This document shows, piece after piece, positions 30,194-38,699 of a stretch of DNA of 64,000 nt; position 1 is the first letter of the stretch; every line of letters begins with the position of its first letter. The position numbers and the translations under genes are program-made. Source of the stretch: Siphonodentalium dalli. Lineage: Eukaryota > Mollusca > Scaphopoda > Gadilida > Siphonodentaliidae. The notes under the pieces are model-generated. The model did no database searches, was not told the DNA's origin, and saw only the letters and a list, made by a program, of their open reading frames with translations. The stretch covers positions 184,059,956 to 184,123,955 of the forward strand of contig CP136063.1 in assembly GCA_032622095.1 (NCBI GenBank), written 5' to 3'.

Positions 30194-33100
30194 TCAAGTC
30201 ACAGAACTTATACAAATTGTTACAGCCTCATGATAACTGTAGTAGGTTGGTGTTACTGAGGCTGTTATTCTTAATGAGCTTTTAGCATACACGTGGTCTA
30301 TTAAGGTTCCACCTTCGGTAGTGTTTTCTCTAACTAGTTGTCTGTATCTTTTAGCTTCAAACATTTCGCATATGGAAGATCTTTCAGTGTTGTTGAGATT
30401 CTGATTAAAATCTCCCAAAACTAAGGTGTGCTCATAGTCTGAGAGAATATTAATGAGTTCTTTGAGCTTGTTCAGAAATAAGGCTAAGTCATAGGAAGGA
30501 GTTCTATAAATAACTACAATTACTAAATCATGTGTCATGTCAATCAAGCTATAGTATTCAAGATTTGTAACATTCAGGGTGAACGGTCTGATTTGAGAGT
30601 TGTCTTGTATATATACACCCACACCTCCATTTTTTTGTTTTTTTAACTTGCCAAACAGTGACTTAGAGTTGTCATAGGACGAATGCCTTGAATTATGATG
30701 GAGGGTATGATTTTCCCAGAACAAAACATCACACTGTTCTTGATTTGTAGTTAACCATGTCTCTGTTAGTGCTATACATTGCATAGAACTGAACCTGTGA
30801 TCTTGCTTCATATCTCCGAAATGAGCAAATAGTCCCTGAATATTGTGGAGTAAAATATTTGTTTCACCAGATATGACAGGATTATCATCAATGAATTTTG
30901 GCATGTCTTCTAGTGCCTTCGACACAGTATCATCACAATAAATTTTAGAGCTCAAGTTCTCCAAATTACAGCCCTCAATTGACAGTCCATTCAGGTTTGT
31001 CACTCTGCTCAGTGCAACATAGCTCATTCCTGGAGCAAACACATTATCTAATGAAATCACAGCTTTCTCGACAGTGATTCCCTGAACTTTGTGAATTGTA
31101 CATGCATAACAAATCATGAGAGGAAATTGTCTTCTGACAGTTCGAACCTTTGTTTCTAGGTTCTCTTCGAGAGCCACAATTTTCACAGCTGACTCTCCAC
31201 TGCTGGTTGGATATTTATTATCTCTGCCAATTGAGTTATCATCAAATGCCACTAAGATTTCTTTTGTTTTTATATCGTCAGAATCAATATTTCTCAACTC
31301 AATTATTTCGCCCATAGAGCCATTGACTAGCCCTTGACTCAAGTCCAGATTTCTCAATAACATTACTCTGGCACCCACAGCTAGTTGAAGTTCAGGTAAC
31401 AAGGCATTTTGAACATTCTGATAAGGTTTATCCCTCTTTATCAAAATACTATCTTCAGATTTCACATAATCTTCTGCTAGACACTCATATATGTTATTAG
31501 CAAACTTTTCATTCATCACTTGTTTATTATAAGCATTAACTTTTCTTTTGGTACTACAAATGTGGAGAGCATCTGGGATTTGCTTATTAAAACAACTGGA
31601 TATTATCTCTTTGTCTGAACTATCAAGTTGTTCCGATTTCCCTTTGATTCTACATCTATTCAACATATGAGCAAAGACGGCATCTTCTCTCTGACGCAAT
31701 GAGAGTATGAATGGACTTGGTTTCAACTGTTGATCAGATCTATGTGGTAAATATAATTGCAGAATACCATGGTAAAAATTTTCTGGTACAGTAGACTTTG
31801 GGTATCGTGGAAACTTTAAAATTGCATCTTCAGATCTGGTTCTTTTCTGGATATAACCAAGATTGTTTTGTAATCGGAACACAGTTTCAGTGATATCAGA
31901 ATCTTTCACGTTGTCTGCACCTTTGGGTACCTGTGATTTTGCCAGTACTCTGTACTGAGAACAAAATGTTGCCAAGCTCATGCTTTCAAATTCATTCATT
32001 GCTGGTCTTTCTTTGTATCTGTCTACCAAATTTGTCATCCAGATGTTGGGTGTGTTTTCAGTTATATATTTCAGTGGTAGGCTCATTCTTGTGGGATTTT
32101 CCCCTACTGGTACAAACTGTACTTTTCTAGAGCATTCTTTCATGCTAAGGTTACAAACTCGGAATATGCTCTCTTGAGCAGTTATTTCCCTTTTATTGAG
32201 ATAAGTGCGGCAAAGTTTTCTTAAGGTTTCCTTTGCACTTGTGTTGCCTTCTGCAGCTTCTTTTTTAGTTTGACTCAACAATGTACTCATATAACTTTCA
32301 TTTTTGGATACATAACTGACAACATAACAGATGCAGCTGTAAACATCTGTGACATATTGAATGTCCATGTTCGCATTCCAACATCTCAGGAGATCGGCAT
32401 TGTATTGATTTGTCCAAATGGATTTTGGTGATCGCTTTAAAATAATACTGTTCTTGTCAGACATAACATCAAGAATAGTCTCAAACTCATCCTGAGTAGT
32501 TTGAGCCTTCTCAAACAGCTCATTGCACGAAGAGATGCAATTGTGTTTATCCAACAGTAGTTTCCCAAGGGTTTCAACTACCTGTTTTGCTCTAGCTATC
32601 ATATCCGAATCTCTTGGTTGATCTTTGTCTTTTGGTCTCAATAACAAAGTTCGATTTGATGCCGGCCTTGGAAAATTGAACCGACACTTTGTACTCTTTT
32701 TGCGACACGAATCGGTGTGTTTCTTACTATGTTGCTGAACATGAGTAACTATTTCATGAAGCTCAGGGTCTGTCCCCTCATCAGGTATCTCACATGCAAT
32801 ATGTCTATCAATAAACTCAATCACCAATGTATCATCATTGATGTTAAAATGTGGAGCATTGTATATCCAAAATACACAGTGCCAGTGTTTCGCACCTCTT
32901 GATGAGTCTTCTTGTCTATAGAAGAAATCTTGCACAACACCTATAGGTGCAGCATCAGATTTTATTACTTTATTCAGAAATGTCCTGAACCTATGTTCAA
33001 GCATCCTGCACACAGTCACCGGGTTAGATCTCAGTATCTTACATTTTTCAGACCAATCAAGTTCAATGAATTTACGAGTATCGCCTCGTTGTACCAATAT

Positions 33101-36100
33101 TGATGTGATAATTTCGGGCCATCGAAACTCTGCAGTTGAAAATGAGCAGAAAAATGTTGGAATTCCAATCTGTCTGACCATTGCAAACAAATCCTTTTGG
33201 ACATTTTGCCAGTATGCTGGTGTACCAGGTATTGACTTCATGAATTTGAAAACCTGGTCCGATTTCAGTAATTCAGCCATTCTTTCGGTATCTTTCAATA
33301 CTTCTGCTGTTATTTCATCGCCTTCGGATGTTATTGCGTTTCCTTTTCGACAGACAATTGATATCTGAGAAAGAACTTTATGTAGATCAGATAGGTACTG
33401 GCTTAAAAATATGAAGTTAATATCTTCGGCAAATCTATTGTCAGCATTCATCAATCTCATGTTGAAATATCTGCCGAGTGTTATTCGTTCAGATCTATCT
33501 TCTTCATGTGTATTTTTACCATGAGGAAACTGTACTGGGAATGCTTGGCACTCAATTCCCTTCGCTTTCAATATATGGAGAGGATTATTTCCCTCAGCTG
33601 GTGCTAAATTAATAATGTCATCGGTTGTATTATCTAATACAAATTGTTCCATATCATCTGGTTGTAAACATGTTTCAGATGGAAAAGCACTATTTTGAGC
33701 AACTAGTTCATCTTCAGAATCAGTCTCATCTTCTGAATTTATCTCTAGATCATTATTTTCATTTTCATTCGGTTCTTCACACCAATCCTCATCAATTGTT
33801 ACATCATTGAACCACTTATTCTCTCGCTTGAGGAAAGTTAGAGCTTTATATAATTTTTCAGGATTCACTTGCTCATATTCATAATATCCTTCATAGCACA
33901 ACTTTCTCTTCAGTCGGACACGAAGTAATGAACTTGTGTTCTCTTGTCTGGGTAATCTGTTTGTTGTTTTTTTAAGATCAGATGGCACACACACAACAGG
34001 TCCTTTAACTCCCTGTTGGCCTCCTTTTGGTAGTTTAAGCATTTTGAAGAATGGAATTACCGGTGCTATCAAATGCCTCTCTAAGCTATTCAGACAAGAA
34101 AGTTCCTCAGGAATATCTTCCAGGCTCATGTTATTGTAATGAGACTCGGCTGGGATTTTGCCCTTGATAATTTTGTTGTGGCATGTAGTACATATCCACT
34201 GTTTAAAGCAAGGCATTTCAGAGTATGGACAATCATTTCTGCACCCCTTAGTGCACTCATGCACATATTTCCTAGAGATGCAATTGTCGGCAATATCAGC
34301 TATTTCTGAACCTTTCTCATCGTATATTTCCAAGTTACACTTCTTCACCTGATTTGCGAAGAATATTCGTTCACAACAAGAGCATACATACTCTGGGCCA
34401 TGAGATATCTCCTCTCTAAACTTCTTCAGAACATTCAGGTAGACAGAGCTCAAAGTTTGTTCTATTGATTTCTTAATTCTGTATTTCTTTTTGTTCTCAT
34501 TAACGAGTCTTTGTCTGAACTTCTGATCTCTTCTATATCTGGCTTTACTAGCCAATATCAATTTTTTTCTGTAAACATTGTTTCGAGCATATCTTTTTTT
34601 GCCACTAATTACTTGCCGTTGTCTGTATGAAAGATCCTTTGCATATCTTTCCACGCTATATTTCAATGAATTTGTCCGGAAAAGATTATCGGATTCATAC
34701 TTTTTCTTCAAGTATTTCTTCACATTATTTCTGTGCTTCTCATTTTCTCTGTATTTCAGTACAGAATACCTTTTCACCTCAGCTCTGTGTTTGTCATTAT
34801 TTTTATACTTTTCAACTGAAAGTTTTCTGAGGTCATTTCTATGTTTTTCACTCGGTTTATATTGCTGGGATGAGGAACTCTTTTTTGAATCTTTATAGGC
34901 TTTATCTGTTTGATATTTGTGTATTTGATAGGTCTTTTTCAAACCTCTATACAATGGTTCATTCTCATATCTTCTTCTCATATGACTTTTTTTGGAACTT
35001 CTATACAATGGATCATCCTCATATTTCCTCTTCATATAATTATTCATGTAATCATTCCAATTAGTGTGATCATTTTTTTTATTAATTTCATTTGTTCTGT
35101 GTTTTTTTGTGCGACAGAATTTAATTGTTCTCCTTTTTCGCTTATCTCGTTTCCCAGGTTTATAACCCGTTTGATTTTCATCAACAACAGGAACAATCTG
35201 TTCATTGTCAAATCCACTGACTGAAGTAAGAACAACATCATAGTGAGTACCATTAATGTTGTGCAAGTAGATAGATTGGGAGTATGAATTTCTCATAACA
35301 TCAAAATCTCTTGGTGGATATTTCACCCATGACGTGTTGTAAGTAAATATATCAATGTTCATTAAATCGCAAACAGCAAGTATTTCTACTTCAGTTGCCC
35401 ATTTCCCTTGTAGTTCCATCTTTGAATCATCAATATATTGAATGATGTCACAAACTCCAAGTCTTAGCCACTGTTGAAATTTTTCCCTTTTTTGGAGCAG
35501 GTGTCCGACAACAGATTGTCTGATAACATTATGATGTTTTTCGGTGCCAGTGAGAGCAAATGAAATAGCTCTAAAAAAGCAATTTCCATCTCCAAATATT
35601 TTCCTCGTTTTGAAATTTCCCTTTAATTCACTGCAACTCTCATATAATATTGCTTCTTCAACAGACAGTCCAAATGATTGACACGCATCAGCTTGCTGCT
35701 GACCGTTAAGTGGATTAAACATGATAGAATCATTTCTTGAGTGGCCCATTATTGCAAGATCATCAATCAGATCACAAATTATCTCAATATTTATGCCAGT
35801 AAGTTCGCATATGGTTGAATCATAGCAATTCATTGAAACAATTAGCTGGCCAAAGTGGTGGCTAACTGCGGTCAAATTTTGGAACATCAAGAGAACACTT
35901 GTTCCATCTGGAGTCTGCAAACCCAGGTTATTTCGGGAATGAGAGTCAAATAAGAAAAATATATTTTCTGATTTCCCAACAATCACCGTGTAACCCATGA
36001 ATGTCACAAAACAATAGTTTGATGTCTGGAGGATTGAATTTAATGCCTCATGAATAGGAATTAGAGCTAATTCAATAGCTTCTTCACTCGTGCAAAATAT

Positions 36101-36913
36101 TCCTGCCTGAACAGGAGATTGCTGACTAAACTTGAATTTCTCACTAAAAGCTTCATATGTTTCAGGAAGTTCTTTAATGTCAAGGTATTGGGGAACGTGT
36201 CCCTCCCACTTTTGTTTGTATTTGTGAAGAGGATCAGGATGTCTTAACTGAGAGTACATATCCGTCCCTTGTTGAATGACAATATCCATATCTTCTGATT
36301 TCCACAACTTTAAATTTTTCACTTTTGAGAAAGCTGCTGCCATGAGACAAGCTGCGGTACATTGTACACCACGGTATTTGAATATCTGATCTCCTTGATG
36401 GCATGTGCCTTGCAATATGCTAAAGGCTGAAGTGTCACTCATACTTATTTGAGTACTGCCATTCAGACATTCTTCATTTTGTTCATCAATGATTTCATTT
36501 GTTTCAGTTTTCACATATTCATTCATGACTTTTTTGTCATTCTCATTTTGTTCAACAATTTCATTTTGTTCATAAATTTCATGATCCGAGTCAGGTGCAG
36601 TGGATGCAGTACAGTTTTTAGTCGTGCTCGTTTTGACTACCATGCTTTGTGTCTCATTATTGTCTAGCTCATCTCTTATTGACGTCGTTGCTTGCCAATC
36701 TAAATCAACACAGGGAACACGCTTTGCTGTGTGTTGATCGGGCTTATTTTGTGACGTGGATGAGGGACGAGAGTCCACAAGCATGGCATTTGAGCTTTGT
36801 TCCGACTCTGCTTTATTTACTGCCCTATTAGTTTGACTCTCCGAGCGTATCTTAACCATTCTCTGTTTCTTCTTTCTTCTTCTCTGATCACCACTCATCC
36901 CTCTCTTGGGCAT
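30194..36913 (-). CDS. Helentron-type Helitron protein: dual DUB-like proteases, Rep, partial helicase, EEP endonuclease
   Basis: A 2239-aa open frame. Domains in order: a basic NLS-like start; a C76/M48-USP-like cysteine protease (about 165-350; G-V-Q-C185, F-D323-S-H325); an OTU protease (about 438-562; D442-G-N-C445, H557); a lysine-rich region of eleven 18-residue repeats (622-815); Cys clusters and a DUF6570-like region (840-990); the Helitron-like N/Rep nuclease (about 1165-1540) with the HUH motif H1343-W-H1345 and tyrosines Y1530 and Y1534 followed by K1537; the second half of a PIF1-type helicase (about 1740-1975; C-T-I-H-K-V-Q-G, Y-V-A-L-S-R-V); and a C-terminal EEP endonuclease (2015-2239; N2024, E2051, G-D2168-F-N2170, D2206-H). 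A C-terminal EEP plus OTU defines the Helentron group. Helicase motifs I-III, including Walker A and B, are absent, so the copy probably cannot unwind DNA. The EEP S-D-H motif reads S-Y2227-H. Confidence 0.93.
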   Translation of the reverse strand: MPKRGMSGDQRRRKKKQRMVKIRSESQTNRAVNKAESEQSSNAMLVDSRPSSTSQNKPDQHTAKRVPCVDLDWQATTSIRDELDNNETQSMVVKTSTTKNCTASTAPDSDHEIYEQNEIVEQNENDKKVMNEYVKTETNEIIDEQNEECLNGSTQISMSDTSAFSILQGTCHQGDQIFKYRGVQCTAACLMAAAFSKVKNLKLWKSEDMDIVIQQGTDMYSQLRHPDPLHKYKQKWEGHVPQYLDIKELPETYEAFSEKFKFSQQSPVQAGIFCTSEEAIELALIPIHEALNSILQTSNYCFVTFMGYTVIVGKSENIFFLFDSHSRNNLGLQTPDGTSVLLMFQNLTAVSHHFGQLIVSMNCYDSTICELTGINIEIICDLIDDLAIMGHSRNDSIMFNPLNGQQQADACQSFGLSVEEAILYESCSELKGNFKTRKIFGDGNCFFRAISFALTGTEKHHNVIRQSVVGHLLQKREKFQQWLRLGVCDIIQYIDDSKMELQGKWATEVEILAVCDLMNIDIFTYNTSWVKYPPRDFDVMRNSYSQSIYLHNINGTHYDVVLTSVSGFDNEQIVPVVDENQTGYKPGKRDKRKRRTIKFCRTKKHRTNEINKKNDHTNWNDYMNNYMKRKYEDDPLYRSSKKSHMRRRYENEPLYRGLKKTYQIHKYQTDKAYKDSKKSSSSQQYKPSEKHRNDLRKLSVEKYKNNDKHRAEVKRYSVLKYRENEKHRNNVKKYLKKKYESDNLFRTNSLKYSVERYAKDLSYRQRQVISGKKRYARNNVYRKKLILASKARYRRDQKFRQRLVNENKKKYRIKKSIEQTLSSVYLNVLKKFREEISHGPEYVCSCCERIFFANQVKKCNLEIYDEKGSEIADIADNCISRKYVHECTKGCRNDCPYSEMPCFKQWICTTCHNKIIKGKIPAESHYNNMSLEDIPEELSCLNSLERHLIAPVIPFFKMLKLPKGGQQGVKGPVVCVPSDLKKTTNRLPRQENTSSLLRVRLKRKLCYEGYYEYEQVNPEKLYKALTFLKRENKWFNDVTIDEDWCEEPNENENNDLEINSEDETDSEDELVAQNSAFPSETCLQPDDMEQFVLDNTTDDIINLAPAEGNNPLHILKAKGIECQAFPVQFPHGKNTHEEDRSERITLGRYFNMRLMNADNRFAEDINFIFLSQYLSDLHKVLSQISIVCRKGNAITSEGDEITAEVLKDTERMAELLKSDQVFKFMKSIPGTPAYWQNVQKDLFAMVRQIGIPTFFCSFSTAEFRWPEIITSILVQRGDTRKFIELDWSEKCKILRSNPVTVCRMLEHRFRTFLNKVIKSDAAPIGVVQDFFYRQEDSSRGAKHWHCVFWIYNAPHFNINDDTLVIEFIDRHIACEIPDEGTDPELHEIVTHVQQHSKKHTDSCRKKSTKCRFNFPRPASNRTLLLRPKDKDQPRDSDMIARAKQVVETLGKLLLDKHNCISSCNELFEKAQTTQDEFETILDVMSDKNSIILKRSPKSIWTNQYNADLLRCWNANMDIQYVTDVYSCICYVVSYVSKNESYMSTLLSQTKKEAAEGNTSAKETLRKLCRTYLNKREITAQESIFRVCNLSMKECSRKVQFVPVGENPTRMSLPLKYITENTPNIWMTNLVDRYKERPAMNEFESMSLATFCSQYRVLAKSQVPKGADNVKDSDITETVFRLQNNLGYIQKRTRSEDAILKFPRYPKSTVPENFYHGILQLYLPHRSDQQLKPSPFILSLRQREDAVFAHMLNRCRIKGKSEQLDSSDKEIISSCFNKQIPDALHICSTKRKVNAYNKQVMNEKFANNIYECLAEDYVKSEDSILIKRDKPYQNVQNALLPELQLAVGARVMLLRNLDLSQGLVNGSMGEIIELRNIDSDDIKTKEILVAFDDNSIGRDNKYPTSSGESAVKIVALEENLETKVRTVRRQFPLMICYACTIHKVQGITVEKAVISLDNVFAPGMSYVALSRVTNLNGLSIEGCNLENLSSKIYCDDTVSKALEDMPKFIDDNPVISGETNILLHNIQGLFAHFGDMKQDHRFSSMQCIALTETWLTTNQEQCDVLFWENHTLHHNSRHSSYDNSKSLFGKLKKQKNGGVGVYIQDNSQIRPFTLNVTNLEYYSLIDMTHDLVIVVIYRTPSYDLALFLNKLKELINILSDYEHTLVLGDFNQNLNNTERSSICEMFEAKRYRQLVRENTTEGGTLIDHVYAKSSLRITASVTPTYYSYHEAVTICISSVT

Positions 36914-37000
36914 CTAAAATGTTCAGAAAATATAGCCATCATGACATTTTGTCGGTCATATTATCCATCCTAAATTAATGCATCATCCAGAAACCAAACG
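36914..37000 (-). other. Helentron 5' side
   Basis: The initiator ATG is preceded by ACATTTTAG, an acceptor-like sequence. The true 5' terminus of the element is not identifiable by eye; a copy of dispersed repeat R begins within 70 bp of the ORF. Confidence 0.3.
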
Positions 37001-37200
37001 TGAACAGACAAACAGACCCAAATGATAGCCCGATGGAAGTCAATAACTGGAGTTGTCACCGGACTGCAGAGACAGAGGGTTGGGACTCTGAAAGACTACA
37101 AGTCACTACTAGTACTTGTCAAAATTACTTACAATGCAAGACAAGTAGTTCTAAACAGGGATATAACTGGAGGATCTTCGATGAGCAGGGAACAGATACT
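36978..37200. repeat. Dispersed repeat R (copy 3 of 3)
   Basis: Starts CATCATCCAGAAACC and ends near AAGTAGTTCTAAACAGG, collinear with the copy at 28.8-29.0 kb, so the two copies flank the Helentron ORF in the same orientation. Confidence 0.6.
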
Positions 37201-38437
37201 GGTAATAATAAACAGACAACACTTAAACAACTGATAATCCACAGGTAGAATACTGGGATAGAGTTTCGTGCTGAATCAGCTGTCAGAATGGTACACGTAT
37301 AATATCGAAACTGCAGACATATTTCAGAAAACACAGGAGCAGAGTTTATAGTAATTAATAAGGAAATGAAAGTGTCAATAACACTGTAGCATAACTTGGA
37401 GGTGAGATAATTTGTGCCACAGTCAATGGATCCATTAGGAATGTGGAAAGTTGAAATGTATAAGAAAAATCCAAGATGGCTGTGATAGCTATCTTTTCCA
37501 TTAAAATTCAAAAACATTTGATAGCAGCCCCCCCCCCATCTGCTGGTCACGCCGAAGATGAGTATGAACTTTGAAGTTTGGTGATGATCGGATGATGGAA
37601 GTGGCCTGTGGGGGGTTTGCCAAGAGTAAAATCCAAAATGGCCATTGGTGGCCATGTTTTAATCGAAAAATGTTCAAATTTGATATCTCCCATCTACGGG
37701 CGATTCTAAACATACATCTAAATTTTCAAACAATTATTTAACAAATACTCGCTGCAGGGTGTGCCAAAGGATTCAGATTTGAAATCCAAGATAGCTGCTG
37801 GCAGCCACGTTTTTTAAGAGATTAAAAAAAATAGATGGCTCTCATCTATAGGTCACCCCAAATATCCATATAAAGTTTGGTGATGATGGGATGAGGGAGG
37901 TGGCGAAGGTAGGGTGTGCCAAAGAATTTAGTCTAACCTGCTAAAACAATGTCCAACATTGTGCAGTCTACTTGTAATTTGAAAATTAATTTTAGTTGCC
38001 AACAGTGATATTTATTTATGATATACATGTACGTTCTCGATTAAATAGTAAGGTATGTCCACAATTGTGTCTGATCAAATTTAACTTACAAATATCGGAT
38101 AAAGAAAGTTGGAAATCAATATTTCCTATTTAATTTCTTAGCCTCTCGATGTAACATGATGACAAATAAAAGCAGGTTGTCTTTGTGAAGCATGTTCTAG
38201 TAATCATGGATATCAAGAGCACTGACACAGTGGCTAAATATGGCCTATTTCAAATTGCATTTCAGAAGGAATACATAACTTCTAGTACCAAGTTTGGTGG
38301 TGGCGATTAACAAACCCTAACTGCAGTTATTCAACATGTATCAGTAAGCAAATCCAAAGTGAAAAACACTGGTTAAAAAAGGCAGACCAACCAAAGATTG
38401 AACTCAGCTTTTAATCTGGTTTGAAACATCTGCATAG
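37201..38437. other. Repeat-derived non-coding stretch
   Basis: Roughly 37530-37940 consists of two or three diverged tandem units of about 190 bp (TTTGGTGATGATCGGATGA, GGTGTGCCAAAGGATTCAG, AATGGCCATTGGTGGCCA) belonging to dispersed repeat S. The 176-aa minus-strand open frame at 37125-37655 runs through this repeat and has no domain, so it is not called. Confidence 0.5.
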
Positions 38438-38614
38438 AAAATATTCCATTCATATTTTATTGAACATCCCAAACCTTTACACGAGCTGAAGACAAAACTG
38501 GATATCTATCTGAAACAGGCTCCCTTTGGGAGCCTTTATTCAGCAGTTGTGGCCTTCGCACACATGGCAAACAATTCCGACTATTGTATATATACTTCTA
38601 AGAGACCCCAATGA
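38438..38614 (+). other. Open stretch of 58 codons without Met, protein-like
   Basis: Between TAG and TGA the plus strand is open and reads like a natural protein segment (H-P-K-P-L-H-E-L-K-T-K-L-D-I-Y-L-K, then G-S-L-Y-S-A-V-V-A-F-A-H-M-A). It has no start codon and I do not recognise a family. It may be a remnant of a transposon ORF or an exon. Confidence 0.25.
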
Positions 38615-38699
38615 TTGTTAGGGAAATTAAGCAAACACAACATGCATGGGAAGCCCTAGTAGTGCACAGTGGGAAGCCCCATAAGGTAACAGCAGATTT

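Noticed and set aside
37125-37655. 176-aa minus-strand ORF
   Set aside because: Lies across dispersed repeats R and S and contains no family signature.
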